64,000 nt of DNA from Corallococcus sp. AS-1-6 (GCF_020037015.1 NZ_JAIQDE010000018.1:1-64000); one strand, 5' to 3'; counted from the first letter of the stretch, positions 41,543 to 51,155 are shown. The notes: generated by a model not told the origin, from the sequence alone. Made by a program: numbers and translations.

Positions 41543-42370
41543 TCACGAAGCGGACGTGTCCGCCGCGTCGTCGCCCATCTCATCCTCGCCGTCGGACATC
41601 AGCTCGTCCTCGTCGTTCAGGTGGATGCGGTAGGCGATGGGCGCGTGGTCGATCATCGTCCACTGGTTGTAGCCGGGAAACGGGGGCATGGCGTCGATGC
41701 GGCTGATGTCCTCGGACTTCCACAGGTAGTCGAGGATCTGGGTCCGGAACCCGCCCGTCTCCGAGACCTTTCCGAAGGTGGCCTGGAGCCGGGGGTGGAC
41801 CGGCTCCCAGTCGTAGAGGTCCGCGATCTCGTCCTCCAGGCTCTGGGAGTCGCCGGGCTGCGCCTTGTCGAGGCGGGTCCAGGGGAAGTTCATGTCGCCG
41901 ATGAGCACCGCGGGGTTGGGCTCCGTGTGCAGCTCGGTGATGTCGCCGAAGATCTCCTCGGGGGCCTTGTCGGAGTTCGCGATGATGTGGACGCCCCCCA
42001 CGGTGAGGTCCCGCAGCCGCACGCGCACCATGGGCCGGCGCTGGCTGACGCCGACGATCTCGATCTCCGGGTTCAGCTCCTCCTGCCACATGACGATGAA
42101 GGAGCACGGGCTGGCGTTGTCGTTCCGGTCTCCCGCGGCGATGTAGCGCGCCCGGTAGCCGCCGGCCGAGCCGAGGTACTCGGCCAGCGCGCCTCCTCCC
42201 TGCGACACCTCCGACAGGAAGATGAGCGAGGGCAGGGCCTGGTGGGCGTTGGCGGTCGCGATGATCCACTGGAGGATCTGCTGGCAGCACCACATGCAGC
42301 GGGCCTGGGGTTCCAGGTTTCGGGACCGCAGACCGCTGGCCCGCTGCGTATTCCAGTACGCGACGATCAC
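41543..42370 (-). CDS. Endonuclease/exonuclease/phosphatase-fold (DNase I-like) protein
   Basis: A 275-residue protein with a complete EEP catalytic set: N7 (AYWNTQR), E54 (FLSEV), D159/N161 (IGDMNFP), D214 (ILDYLW) and D241/H242 (IDHAPI), plus H128 in GVHIIANS. It should be a metal-dependent phosphodiesterase acting on nucleic acid, phosphoinositide or a nucleotide. The C-terminal tail is very acidic (LNDEDELMSDGEDEMGDDA). No signal peptide. GTG 42370 overlaps the previous gene by 4 bases; it is last in the five-gene overlapping operon. Confidence 0.82.
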   Translation of the reverse strand: MIVAYWNTQRASGLRSRNLEPQARCMWCCQQILQWIIATANAHQALPSLIFLSEVSQGGGALAEYLGSAGGYRARYIAAGDRNDNASPCSFIVMWQEELNPEIEIVGVSQRRPMVRVRLRDLTVGGVHIIANSDKAPEEIFGDITELHTEPNPAVLIGDMNFPWTRLDKAQPGDSQSLEDEIADLYDWEPVHPRLQATFGKVSETGGFRTQILDYLWKSEDISRIDAMPPFPGYNQWTMIDHAPIAYRIHLNDEDELMSDGEDEMGDDAADTSAS

Positions 42371-43296
42371 CCGCGGCCCGCCATGGCCCGGGGCTGGAAG
42401 GGGCGGGCGGCGACGCGCGTGCGGGGGAAGCCCGGGCGCGCCGGGTTCAGGGCCTTCTTCGCGGCGCCCAGCGTCGCAGGGTCGGAGACGTTGTAGGGCC
42501 CCTGCATCACCACTGGCGACAGCCCGTTGACGATGCTCGAGAGCACCACGCCGTCCGGAGAGAGCACGCTGACGATGTCCATCAACTGCCACTTGATGAC
42601 CATCTGCGTGTAGCTCTCGGTGGCCGTCAGCGTGTCGGAGACGTAGGCGGTGTACTCGGTGCTGAGCGAGACCTCCTGGAAGCTGGTGGAGCTGGCGGAG
42701 AGGCTGGCGGAGAGGCCCACGGACATGGGCCCCCAGCCCGCGCTCGCGCTGGCGCCGAGCGAGGCGGAGACGGTCTCCGTGCTCGAGGACGTCTGCTGCA
42801 TGTTCGACGTGGACGTGGTGCTGACCGTCTGCGTCTCGCCCGGGGCGATGGTGTAGGACTCGGGCAGCCGCCGCCAGTACTGCTCCCGGATGGTGCGGTT
42901 GCGGTTCTGCAGCAGGCCCGCGGCCACGAGGACGCGCGGGGAGTCCGGCGGGATGATGACCTCGGAGGTGGGCTGCGGAGGCAGGCCGATGTCGTTGGGG
43001 GCCACCATGGAGTTGGGGCCGAAGAAGACGCTGGGCGTGCTGGAGGTGATGGAGCACAGGCCGATGAACGAGCCCGTGTGGCGGCAGGACCAACTGATGT
43101 AGTCCCCGTTGGCCACCCAGAAGTTGACCGCGTAGCCCGCGGGGACGACGCCCATGGGGCAGCGGGACGCGTCCTCGGCCAGGTAGAAGAGCTGCGCGTC
43201 CACGGGCAGGTTGTTCCAGAAGCGCAGCGAGCGCATGCCGCCGGTAGGGGCCGAAGCCAGGGTTCCCGCGAGGGCCTGCTGGTAGAGCGTGTTCAT
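42367..43296 (-). CDS. Protein with beta-sandwich N terminus and aerolysin-like Ser/Thr-rich segment
   Basis: A 309-residue protein of unknown family. Residues 20-75 look like a beta-sandwich (RSLRFWNNLPVDAQLFYL, AGYAVNFWVANGDYISW). The middle (about 150-235) is unusually rich in Ser and Thr with alternating hydrophobic residues: QTVSTTSTSNMQQTSSSTET, VSASLGASASAGWGPMSVG, LSASLSASSTSFQ. This composition resembles the membrane-inserting hairpin of ETX/MTX2 aerolysin-like pore formers. The C terminus is helical (GAAKKALNPA). No signal peptide. Overlaps both operon neighbours by 4 bases. The pore-former reading is inference; an adhesin is an alternative. Confidence 0.5.
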   Translation of the reverse strand: MNTLYQQALAGTLASAPTGGMRSLRFWNNLPVDAQLFYLAEDASRCPMGVVPAGYAVNFWVANGDYISWSCRHTGSFIGLCSITSSTPSVFFGPNSMVAPNDIGLPPQPTSEVIIPPDSPRVLVAAGLLQNRNRTIREQYWRRLPESYTIAPGETQTVSTTSTSNMQQTSSSTETVSASLGASASAGWGPMSVGLSASLSASSTSFQEVSLSTEYTAYVSDTLTATESYTQMVIKWQLMDIVSVLSPDGVVLSSIVNGLSPVVMQGPYNVSDPATLGAAKKALNPARPGFPRTRVAARPFQPRAMAGRG

Positions 43297-45254
43297 GGAC
43301 GGCCTCCGCCCTGGGAGAGCGCGTCCTCGAAGAGGCGCGCCCACTGCAGGGCAATGGTGTCCCACCGGAGCGTGGGACGGGTGGCGAGCGCATGGGCGGC
43401 CCGGGAGCGGGCCTCCAGGTGCGCACGGTCTTCGTACAGCCGGGTCAGCGCCGCCGTCAGCGAGTCCACGGACGGCACGTGGGCGTCGGTGAGGATGCGG
43501 GGCTGGCACAAGGTCAACGCGACGTCGAGCAGCTCGGCGCTGCCCGCCCAGAGCTCCCCGGGCGCGGTGTGGCCGGGCACCACCTGCGCGGCGCCGGTGG
43601 CGGCGTGCTCGAAGGCGACGAGCCCCCACCCCTCGCTGCTGGAGGTGTTCACGCCCACGTCGCACGCGTTGTAGACGTGGTTGAGCTGGGCGAGCGACAG
43701 CCGGGGCGCGAAGCGCTGGTCCGTGCTGATGATGAGGCGGTCGGTGACGCCGAAGCGCGCCCCCAGGCCGCGCACGTCCCAGCCCACGTCCTCGGTGCCC
43801 ATGTGCAGGTAGAGCCGGGCGTCGGGGCGCTCCCGCGCGAACGCGGCGAAGCCCCGCACGGTGAGGTCGATGAGCTTGCGCGGCTGGTTGCGGTTGGCGT
43901 TCAGGACGATGAAGGCGTCGTCCAGCGCGTCCGTCCCGAACAGCGCGGCGCGGCTGGCGCGGCGGGACGCGACGAGCGACGGCCCCGCGGGCGTCAGCGG
44001 GCGGAAGACGTCCGTGTCGACGCCGTGGGGGATGACGTCCACCCGGGGCCAGGTGGGCGCGGGGGTGAGCCTTCCGGCGGCGGCGCTCAGCTCGCCCTGG
44101 CCAAACGCGGTGTACGCGACCAGCCGGTGGACGCCCTGGAGCCCCGCGAGGAAGGCCGGGCTCAGCGGCCCGGAGTCCACGGGGCAGTAGGCCACCAGCC
44201 GGTGGCGTCCGGGCACGCGGCCGAGCGCGCGGACATGGTCCCCGAGCACCCAGATGTCGTTGACGAGGAAGACGAGGTCCGGCTCCAGGCGGGCGCACAG
44301 CTCCGGCAACTGGCTGACGCCGCGCGCGTCGATGGCCGGGTGGAGCGACCAGGGCAGGTCGTGGTCCCCGCCCGCGTACTTGATGCCGAGCTGGTGCACG
44401 TCGTAGTCGTGCGCGAGGCGCCGGAAGATGCTCTCGGTGACCCGGCTGAAGCCGGTGGGGGCCACGGCGTCACCCACCACGAGGATGCGCGGGCGGCTCC
44501 GGCGACCGGCGGCCGGCGGGGAAGTCCCGGGCGCGTCCGCGGCGCACGCACGGCGCTCCTCCGCGCGCCGCCGCACGGCCTCCAGCACGCGATCTCCCAG
44601 GACCCGGTGCCGCTCGCTCCGGCGCCGCGTGAGGACCTCGTCGCGCGCCCGGAGGAAGGCCTCGTCGAAGGTGACGGTGTCGGGCAGGGCGAGCCCGGGA
44701 TAGAGGCTCCGCAGCGACGCGGGCAGCGCCAGCTCGTCCATCACCAGGTCGTCGAAGTCCACGACCAGGCCGGGGATGGACTCCAGCGCCTCCTGGGCGT
44801 CGAGCAGGCCCTCGATGAGGGCCTCATCCGGATCCTCGCGGCGCACGCCTCGCGCGGGATAGGTCCAGCCCCGGTCCCCCATGGCGAGCGCGACGTCCGC
44901 GATGGAGCGGTGGATCCTCAGCACGCGGAGGGCGCCGGGTTGGCGGAGCGCGGCGGAGACGACGAAGGGCTGGGTGACGTCCTTGTAGGCCCAGCCCGTG
45001 GGGCGCACCAGGTGCGCCAGGTGCTCGCGGGCGGCCTCGAAGGCGGGGCCGTCCGACGGGCGCAGGAAGTGCACCGCCGCGGGGTTGGACGCGAAGCCGA
45101 AGCGCTCCAGGTTGAGCACCTCGCCATCCGTCACCCAACCGGGGGAGGAGAGGCGCAACAGCTCGCGCGCCCACTGCCAGGTCGTGGAGGACAGGGAGCG
45201 GGGCAGCGACACCAGGAACAGCGACGGCGTCTCTGGAGCCGGTGGCGCGCTCAT
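43293..45254 (-). CDS. Sulfotransferase-like domain fused to GT-B glycosyltransferase (GT4 type)
   Basis: A 653-residue fusion. The N-terminal 240 residues follow a P-loop sulfotransferase pattern: LFLVSLPRSLSSTT at 12-25 in the PAPS 5'-phosphosulfate position, with LRVLRIHRSIADVALAM where the 3'-phosphate loop is expected. From about 255 a GT-B transferase begins at RILVVGDAVAPTGFSRV, with LNANRNQPRKLIDLT and SSSEGWGLVAFEHAATG, the EX7E-type region of GT4. It would build and perhaps sulfate a glycan or glycosylate a protein. Middle gene of the five-gene overlapping operon. Confidence 0.75.
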   Translation of the reverse strand: MSAPPAPETPSLFLVSLPRSLSSTTWQWARELLRLSSPGWVTDGEVLNLERFGFASNPAAVHFLRPSDGPAFEAAREHLAHLVRPTGWAYKDVTQPFVVSAALRQPGALRVLRIHRSIADVALAMGDRGWTYPARGVRREDPDEALIEGLLDAQEALESIPGLVVDFDDLVMDELALPASLRSLYPGLALPDTVTFDEAFLRARDEVLTRRRSERHRVLGDRVLEAVRRRAEERRACAADAPGTSPPAAGRRSRPRILVVGDAVAPTGFSRVTESIFRRLAHDYDVHQLGIKYAGGDHDLPWSLHPAIDARGVSQLPELCARLEPDLVFLVNDIWVLGDHVRALGRVPGRHRLVAYCPVDSGPLSPAFLAGLQGVHRLVAYTAFGQGELSAAAGRLTPAPTWPRVDVIPHGVDTDVFRPLTPAGPSLVASRRASRAALFGTDALDDAFIVLNANRNQPRKLIDLTVRGFAAFARERPDARLYLHMGTEDVGWDVRGLGARFGVTDRLIISTDQRFAPRLSLAQLNHVYNACDVGVNTSSSEGWGLVAFEHAATGAAQVVPGHTAPGELWAGSAELLDVALTLCQPRILTDAHVPSVDSLTAALTRLYEDRAHLEARSRAAHALATRPTLRWDTIALQWARLFEDALSQGGGRP

Positions 45255-45535
45255 CCCTCGTCGAAGACGGTGTAGAGCGCGCCGAAGGTGAGGGTGACGT
45301 CCGAGGAGAAGGTCGCCGTCCCGGAGATGGCCCGCGCCCCTCCGGAGGGGAAGAGCTGCATGAAGTAGCTCTCACCCGCGCCGCCGGAGAACGTCGTGGT
45401 GACGTCGGTGGACGCGGACTTGGAGACCTGCACGTCCTTCACCTGGGTGGGCGGCTGCCCCTGGGAGAGCTTCCTGATGCTCGCCTGATAGGTCTGCCCC
45501 GGCAACGGCGTGAAGACGACTCGCATCCCGCTCAT
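45251..45535 (-). CDS. Small beta-rich protein, unknown function
   Basis: A 94-residue protein, almost wholly beta-prone (MRVVFTPLPGQTYQASIRKL, SASTDVTTTFSGGAGESYFM, GTATFSSDVTLTFGALYTV). No signal peptide, cysteines or known motif. It overlaps the genes on both sides by 4 bases (ATGA), showing strict translational coupling. It may be a small structural or lectin-like subunit of the system encoded by this operon. Confidence 0.6.
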   Translation of the reverse strand: MSGMRVVFTPLPGQTYQASIRKLSQGQPPTQVKDVQVSKSASTDVTTTFSGGAGESYFMQLFPSGGARAISGTATFSSDVTLTFGALYTVFDEG

Positions 45536-45786
45536 GGCGTCTGCTCCGAGGTGAAGACGATGGACACATCCGTCTGGGGGGCCAGCGCGGGGGACACCAT
45601 CGTCGTCGCGTAGGCGGAGCAGGAGTAGGTGGCGTAACCCGACACCTGGAAGACCCCGCTCATCCCGGTGACCTGCCCCGAATAGACGCGGGTCGGGGCG
45701 CCGCCGGCGCTCTGATAGCCGTTGATGATGACGGTCACAGGCGCGTTGGCCTGGTTGCGAAAGACGACGCGTACAGGGTTGGACAT
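45532..45786 (-). CDS. Small beta-rich protein, unknown function (first gene of operon)
   Basis: An 84-residue protein predicted as a small beta-sandwich: NPVRVVFRNQANAPVTVIIN, then GGAPTRVYSGQVTG and LAPQTDVSIVFTSEQ. Similar in size and style to the next gene and to the N-terminal part of the 42367 protein. ATG 45786 is chosen because GGAG lies at good distance; ATG 45816 is an alternative. It opens the five-gene overlapping operon; its promoter must lie in the 75 bases before it or further upstream. Confidence 0.6.
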   Translation of the reverse strand: MSNPVRVVFRNQANAPVTVIINGYQSAGGAPTRVYSGQVTGMSGVFQVSGYATYSCSAYATTMVSPALAPQTDVSIVFTSEQTP

Positions 45787-45861
45787 CCGGTCTCCGGCGG
45801 CGCCGACTTCACGCACGGTATGACAGCATCGGGCGAAACGCCTGGCGTTGCAACGACCTGG

Positions 45862-47352
45862 TCAGTAGCGGAAGCCCACCTGCAGTGACAGGCCGGGGTA
45901 CTGGTCCACGGCGCCACCGGCGACGTACGGGTCGCCCGGCTCCGGGTTGAACTTGAAGAAGTAGCGGCGCAGGTCCGCCCTCAGCCTCACGTCCAGGATG
46001 CGGTTGAGCCGGTACGCCAGCGTGGCGCTGCCCGTGACGGCGCCCGCGGACATGCGCGGGAACCACGCGTCCGAGGACAGCTCGCCGGAGTCCAGCGGGT
46101 GCTGGTAGCCCAGGCGGAAGTTGAAGTCGAACTTCTCCGACAGCGCCGCCCGCACGCCCAGCCCCAGGCCCGCCGTCTTGTACTCCACGTTGGGCAGGTC
46201 CAACGGCCGCTCGCCGTCCACCGCGTCGATGCGGAACGTGTTCATCCCGTACGTGCCGGTGAGCTCGAAGCCGTGCTGCTGCGCCGCGCCGAAGGGGATG
46301 ACGTAGCGCAGGCCCGCCTGCCACTCGCGCGCCGTGGTGGGGTAGGAGACCGCGCCCGTGGAGCCCGTGGACTTCAGCCCGAAGGACTGATCGATGGAGC
46401 CCGTGATGCCCAGCCGCGCCAGCGCGCCCTTCTGGAAGGCCGCGAGCGGGTAGACCGTCACGTCCCCCGCCACCTGGGGCGCGCCCGGCAGCGCGAAGCC
46501 GCCCACGTCCGGCCCCAGCGTGTACGGGCGCAGCACGCCGAACACGTCGTCCTTGTAGCGCAGCGACCGGCCGAGGAGCTTCAGGCCCAGCGCGCCCTCC
46601 ACGATGGGCGCGGAGGAGGCCAGCGCCGGCTCCGTGGACGGGGCGTCCTCCGTCTTCTCCGGGGCCTTGTCCTCCCGGGGCTTCGGGGCCACCGGCTTGC
46701 GGATGGGCTCCGGGTCCGGCGACTTCGCGGGCGCGGGCGTCTGCGTGATGGGCGCCGCCGGCGTCACCGCCGGCTCCGGCTCCACCGGCGCGGCGGGCTG
46801 CGCGGGGGCCACCGGGGCGGCCTCCGGCGCGCGGGACTTCTGCAGGCCGCGCTCCAGCGCCGTCCACTGGCGCTTCACCGCCACGGGCACCAGCTTCGGC
46901 GTGGCGGGCTTCGCGGCGGCGGGCGAGGCCAGCGCCTTGCCGTCCCTGCCGTTGCGCACGGTGACGCGCACCTGCGGCTTCTTGCCCACGGTGGACGTGT
47001 CCGCCACCAGCACCGCGCTCAGGCCCAGCTCGCTCGCCACGGCGGCGGCGCCCGCGGGCTGCGTCGGATCCCTGCCCAGGCGCGAGGCGGCGGCGCGCAC
47101 CGCGGACTCTGGGACGACCTCGTAGCGGGCCGGACGGCGCTGGAGCTCCGCCTCCAGCGCGTCGCGCGCGGCGTCCGCGTGCGGACCGGAGGCGAGCACC
47201 GCCACGCGGCGCGCCTCCGCGGGCTGGGCCTTCTTCTTCGAGGACTGCGTCGTCCTGGCGGACGCCTTCTTCGGCGCGGCGTCCACGGCGGGGGCGAGCA
47301 GCAGGGCCGCGCCCAGGAGGGCCGCGGCGGAGGCGTATCGGGTGCGCGTCAT
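45862..47352 (-). CDS. Exported protein with Pro-rich linker and outer-membrane beta-barrel domain
   Basis: A 496-residue exported protein. A Sec signal (cleavage after VDA) is followed by a small alpha/beta domain (about 45-160, ARRVAVLASGPHADAARDAL, LSAVLVADTSTVGKKPQV) that resembles a LpoB/TolB-N type fold. A Pro/Ala/Glu-rich linker (about 185-250) leads to a beta-strand-rich C-terminal half with alternating aromatics ending in GLSLQVGFRY; the terminal aromatic is the usual barrel-assembly signal. It overlaps the cytochrome-like gene by one base (TGATG). Surface role unknown. Confidence 0.65.
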   Translation of the reverse strand: MTRTRYASAAALLGAALLLAPAVDAAPKKASARTTQSSKKKAQPAEARRVAVLASGPHADAARDALEAELQRRPARYEVVPESAVRAAASRLGRDPTQPAGAAAVASELGLSAVLVADTSTVGKKPQVRVTVRNGRDGKALASPAAAKPATPKLVPVAVKRQWTALERGLQKSRAPEAAPVAPAQPAAPVEPEPAVTPAAPITQTPAPAKSPDPEPIRKPVAPKPREDKAPEKTEDAPSTEPALASSAPIVEGALGLKLLGRSLRYKDDVFGVLRPYTLGPDVGGFALPGAPQVAGDVTVYPLAAFQKGALARLGITGSIDQSFGLKSTGSTGAVSYPTTAREWQAGLRYVIPFGAAQQHGFELTGTYGMNTFRIDAVDGERPLDLPNVEYKTAGLGLGVRAALSEKFDFNFRLGYQHPLDSGELSSDAWFPRMSAGAVTGSATLAYRLNRILDVRLRADLRRYFFKFNPEPGDPYVAGGAVDQYPGLSLQVGFRY

Positions 47353-47843
47353 CACGGGGAGCTCGGCTTTCCGGCGACCAGCCACTCGGTGACGCAAGCG
47401 GTGTCCGCGGCGTTGAGCGCCGAGCCCAGCGGCATCTGCGCGCCGCAGCCCGGCGACGACGTGAGCTTCTTCAGGAAGAAGGACTGGGACGGGTTGGCGC
47501 TGTCCGCCAGCGGCTTGGAGTTGCACGCCGCGTTGGTGGTGTAGAGCCGCCCGGGGAGGCCGGCCGCCTGGAGGTCCAGGCCCCCGCCCGCCGAACCGTT
47601 GGCGTCCGTGGAGTGGCACGACAAGCACTGCGCCTGGATGACGCTCGCGCCGGTGGTGCCGGTGGCGCAGGCGTTGGAGCCCCCGGTGAAGCGCTCGGGG
47701 TCATCGAGCCCGCCAGCGCAGCCGGCGGTGGTGGCGAGGAGCGCGGCCGCGAACAACGTGGCCAGCGGGGCGCGGGACGGACGACGGGCGGCGGATGGGT
47801 TCGCGGACAAGTCGAGCACGGGGGCAAGAGGGGGGAGCGACAA
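47352..47843 (-). CDS. Cytochrome c-like lipoprotein
   Basis: A 163-residue protein with lipobox TTAGC (C42) and one c-type heme site CLSCH (C73-H77), with a plausible Met ligand in AQMPLG near 136. The N-terminal extension before the signal suggests the true start is later; TTG 47843 is the widest frame. It may carry electrons in the periplasm, or be a degenerate heme protein. Its stop overlaps the next gene's start (TGATG). Confidence 0.65.
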   Translation of the reverse strand: MSLPPLAPVLDLSANPSAARRPSRAPLATLFAAALLATTAGCAGGLDDPERFTGGSNACATGTTGASVIQAQCLSCHSTDANGSAGGGLDLQAAGLPGRLYTTNAACNSKPLADSANPSQSFFLKKLTSSPGCGAQMPLGSALNAADTACVTEWLVAGKPSSP

Positions 47844-47918
47844 GCCCCGCAGACTACCCGGGCCGCGCCTGACTGTGCACCCCTCAACGGATCCGTTCGC
47901 GCTCGCGTGACACGCGCT

Positions 47919-47950
47919 CCCCGCCCCGCCTGCTCCTGCCCGGGGTGGGG
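47919..47950 (-). terminator. Hairpin after ubiB-like gene
   Basis: CCCCGCCCCG and CGGGGTGGGG form a 10-base stem with one G-T pair and a 12-base loop, lying in the 123-base gap after the nhaA-ubiB pair. No clear T-run follows on the minus strand, so termination is likely but not certain. Confidence 0.45.
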
Positions 47951-47966
47951 TGTTGTCACACCCGGA

Positions 47967-49652
47967 CTACCTGCGCTTCTTGAGGAAGCGGGCCACGCTG
48001 ACCTTCCCGAACCGGCCGCCGAACAGGTACCAGGTGAGCACCGCGCCGAAGAGGGCCGCCGCCAGCGCGATGCCGACGATGCCCAGCACCGGCACGTTCC
48101 CGTACATGGGCGGCCGGGGCGCGAAGGCGATGAACGCGCCCACGATGAAGCCGCACGCGCACAGCCCCAGGAAGGCGATGACGGCCACGCTGCGCAGGTT
48201 CTCGTTGAGCTTGTCGAACTGCTCCGCGCGCACCGTGACGCTGAACTTGCCCGTCTCCAGGTCCAGCAGAATCTGCGACAACTGCGTAGGCAGGTCCTGC
48301 GCCATGGACTGGAAGCGCAGGAGCGTGCGCATCAGGCCGCCCTGGAGCTGCGTGGGATCATAGCGGCCCGCCATCAGCTCCTTCGCGTACGGCAGCGCGA
48401 CCTCCAGGATGTTCAGCTCCGGGTAGAGCCCGCGCAGCATGCCCTCGGTGGAGACGGAGGCGCGCGACAGCAGCGCGTACTCCTTGGGGATGCGGATGCG
48501 GTACTTCACGGCCAGGTCCAGCAGGTCGCGCAGGAGCGTGCGCGCGTCCACCTGGCCCAGCGTCGTGGGCAGGTGCTGGCCCAGGATGGAGTCGATGTCG
48601 TTGCGGAAGCCCATCAGGTTGGCGCGCGCGTCCGGCACGCCCACGCGGTAGAGGATGCGCGCCACGGAGTCGCTGTCCTTGAGCGCCACCGCCAGGCACA
48701 GCATCACCAGCGTCTCCTGCATGGGGCGGGTGAGCCGGCCCACAACGCCGAAGTCCAGCAGCGCCAGCCGGTTGCCCTCCATGAGCAGCACGTTGCCGGG
48801 GTGCGGGTCGCCGTGGAACAGGCCGTCGTCGAAGAGCTGGCGGAAGCTGGCCTCCAGGATGTGCTGGGCGATCTGCTTGCGGTCCGCCTCCGGCAGCGCG
48901 GCGGGGTTGATCTTCTCCCCGCGGATGAACTCCATGGTGAGCACGGTGCGGCTGGAGAGCGCCGCGTGCACGCGCGGGATCTTGAGGTACGGGCGGTCCT
49001 TGTGGTTCTCCAGGAACGCGCGGATGTTGGTGGCCTCGTTGATGAAGTCCAGCTCCTCGTGGATGGCCCGGTCGAACTCGTCCACGATGCCGGAGGGCGA
49101 GTAGATGCCCGTCTCCTCCACCACGGCCTCCAAGAGGCGCGCCAGCGAGCGCAGCACGCCCAGGTCCGCGTCGATGCGCTGGGCGATGCCGGGGCGCTGC
49201 ACCTTGATGACGACCTCCTCGCCGTCCAGCGTCACCGCGCGGTGCACCTGGGCGATGGACGCGGCGGCGAGCGGCTCCGGATCCACCTGGGCGAACAGCT
49301 CCTGCACGTCCTTGCCCAGCGCGTCGCGGATCTGCGCGTGGACCTGCTCCAGGGGGATGGCCTCCACGTCGTCCTGGAGCGTGGCCAGCTCGTCCACGAA
49401 CTCCGCGGGCAGCAGGTCCGCGCGGGTGGAGAGCACCTGCCCCAGCTTGATGAACGTGGGCCCCAGCTCCGACAGGAAGCGGCGGAAGCGGCGCGCGGTG
49501 GACTCACGGCGCGCCTCCTCGGAGACCTCCACCTTCTCCTTGCGGCCGCCGAGCATGCGCCAGACGCCCGCGCGCTCGGTCACCTCACCGAAGCCGTGGC
49601 GGGCGGCGATGAGGGCGATCTGCCGGATGCGGTTGAGGTCCTGGAGGTTCAT
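47967..49652 (-). CDS. ABC1/UbiB-family atypical kinase
   Basis: A 561-residue ABC1/UbiB protein. The family KxGQ motif is [16 protein letters not shown], the Ala-rich loop [11 protein letters not shown], the ATP lysine [10 protein letters not shown], the catalytic loop FHGDPHPGN and the metal motif LLDFGVVG. Two C-terminal helices ([36 protein letters not shown]) anchor it to the inner membrane. It probably supports quinone biosynthesis by handling lipid intermediates. ATG 49652 overlaps the nhaA stop by 4 bases. Confidence 0.92.
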   Translation of the reverse strand: MNLQDLNRIRQIALIAARHGFGEVTERAGVWRMLGGRKEKVEVSEEARRESTARRFRRFLSELGPTFIKLGQVLSTRADLLPAEFVDELATLQDDVEAIPLEQVHAQIRDALGKDVQELFAQVDPEPLAAASIAQVHRAVTLDGEEVVIKVQRPGIAQRIDADLGVLRSLARLLEAVVEETGIYSPSGIVDEFDRAIHEELDFINEATNIRAFLENHKDRPYLKIPRVHAALSSRTVLTMEFIRGEKINPAALPEADRKQIAQHILEASFRQLFDDGLFHGDPHPGNVLLMEGNRLALLDFGVVGRLTRPMQETLVMLCLAVALKDSDSVARILYRVGVPDARANLMGFRNDIDSILGQHLPTTLGQVDARTLLRDLLDLAVKYRIRIPKEYALLSRASVSTEGMLRGLYPELNILEVALPYAKELMAGRYDPTQLQGGLMRTLLRFQSMAQDLPTQLSQILLDLETGKFSVTVRAEQFDKLNENLRSVAVIAFLGLCACGFIVGAFIAFAPRPPMYGNVPVLGIVGIALAAALFGAVLTWYLFGGRFGKVSVARFLKKRR

Positions 49653-51004
49653 GGTGAGGCCTGGGCGGAAGCCTGGGGCGGATGGGCCACGTAGCGCAAG
49701 AGGACGTAACCCACGACGGCGGAGAGCAGCGAGCCCACCAGGATGCCCAGCTTGGCCTCCGCCAGCAGGGCCGGCTCTTGCGCGAACGCCAGCCCGGCCA
49801 CGAAGAGGGCCACCGTGAAGCCGATGCCGGCCACCACCGCCACCCCGTGAAGCTGCGCCACGCTGCCGCCCGAGGGCAGCGGGGACACGCCCGCCCGCAC
49901 CGCCGCCCAGGTGAACAGGAAGATGCCCAACTGCTTGCCCACGAAGAGGCCCACGATGATGCCCAGCGGCAGCGGCTTGAGCAGGTCCGACAGCGCCATG
50001 CCGGACACGTCCACGCCGGAGTTGGCCAGCGCGAACAGCGGCACGATGCCGTAGGCCACGTACCCGTGCCACAGGTGCACGAAGCGGTTGAGCGGCGGCT
50101 CGATGTCCTCCAGCGCCTCCTCGATGTGGAGGAGCTGCGCGCCGCGCGCGCTCTCGTCGTCCGGCTGGGACACCAGCCCCCGGATGTACTCCGCCAGCTC
50201 CTCCAGCACCTCGCGGCCCGGGCGGGTGGGCAGCGCGGGGATGCACAGGCCCAGCACCACGCCGGACAGCGTGGCGTGGATGCCGCCGTGGTGCATGGCG
50301 TACCAGAGCGCCGCGCCCGCGGCGGCGTAGGCCAGCCCGTTGCGCACGTAGAAGCGGTTGAGGCCCCAGAGCACCGCGACCAGGCCCGCGGCTACCGCGA
50401 GCCACTCCAGGTGCAGGCCCGTGCCGTAGAAGAGCGCGATGACGAGGATGCCGCCGATGTCGTCGAAGATGGCGAGCGCGGTGAGGAACACCACCAGCCC
50501 CTGGCTCACGCGCGCCTTCACCAGCGTGAGGCAGCCAATGGCGAACGCGATGTCCGTGGCCATGGGGATGGCCCAGCCGCCCTGCGCGGGCGTGCCCCGG
50601 GTGAAGAAGAGGTAGAGCGCGGCGGGGACCACCATGCCGCCCAGCGCGGCGATGAGCGGCAGCAGCGCGCGGGAGAAGGTGCGCAGCTCGCCCGCGGACA
50701 GCTCGCGCTTGATCTCCATCCCCACGAGGAAGAAGAAGAGCGTCATCAGCCCATCGTTGATGAACTCACGGAAGGTGAAGTGGCCGCCGTGGCCCACCAC
50801 CTCCAGGTGCAGGGGCGCGTCGAAGACGGCGGCGTAGGTGGCGCCCCAGGGGGAGTTGGCCCAGGCGAGCGCGGCCACCGCGCAGAGCGCCAGGAGGATG
50901 CCGCTGCTGGCCTCCAACCGGAAGAAGGCCTGCACGGGGGCCAGGGCCACCTTGAACAGGGCGGGGACGGGAGGACGGGACGTTGTCTGAGGAGGGGTCG
51001 CCAT
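49649..51004 (-). CDS. nhaA: Na+/H+ antiporter NhaA
   Basis: A 451-residue NhaA with the conserved ATDIAFAIG and ion-site [14 protein letters not shown] (the paired aspartates), and an inserted acidic cytoplasmic loop ([22 protein letters not shown]). About twelve helices. It exports sodium in exchange for protons. Upstream of and coupled to the ABC1 kinase; divergent from mutS across a 151-base gap. The start is ATG 51004; the longer frame upstream is not supported. Confidence 0.92.
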   Translation of the reverse strand: MATPPQTTSRPPVPALFKVALAPVQAFFRLEASSGILLALCAVAALAWANSPWGATYAAVFDAPLHLEVVGHGGHFTFREFINDGLMTLFFFLVGMEIKRELSAGELRTFSRALLPLIAALGGMVVPAALYLFFTRGTPAQGGWAIPMATDIAFAIGCLTLVKARVSQGLVVFLTALAIFDDIGGILVIALFYGTGLHLEWLAVAAGLVAVLWGLNRFYVRNGLAYAAAGAALWYAMHHGGIHATLSGVVLGLCIPALPTRPGREVLEELAEYIRGLVSQPDDESARGAQLLHIEEALEDIEPPLNRFVHLWHGYVAYGIVPLFALANSGVDVSGMALSDLLKPLPLGIIVGLFVGKQLGIFLFTWAAVRAGVSPLPSGGSVAQLHGVAVVAGIGFTVALFVAGLAFAQEPALLAEAKLGILVGSLLSAVVGYVLLRYVAHPPQASAQASP

Positions 51005-51155
51005 GTCGCCGGGCAGCCTGCCGGGGGGCGCGGGGCCTGCAAACCGTTTTCGGAAACGGGCCCGCCGAAATGTCGGACGCCGGTGGTAGGCATACGCGCC
51101 AGGTAGGGACGCCGGTTCGTTGATCCGGGGGTGAGGCCGTGAGAGAAGGTCGGGG

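Noticed and set aside
38971-41583. 870-codon frame covering the monooxygenase and the region antisense to the hydrolase
   Set aside because: FAD-binding homology starts at ATG 40494 with its own ribosome site; the upstream 363 codons are shadow of the hydrolase gene.
45862-47628. Extending the barrel protein start to 47628
   Set aside because: The signal peptide starts at ATG 47352, and the upstream part overlaps the cytochrome-like gene in another frame.
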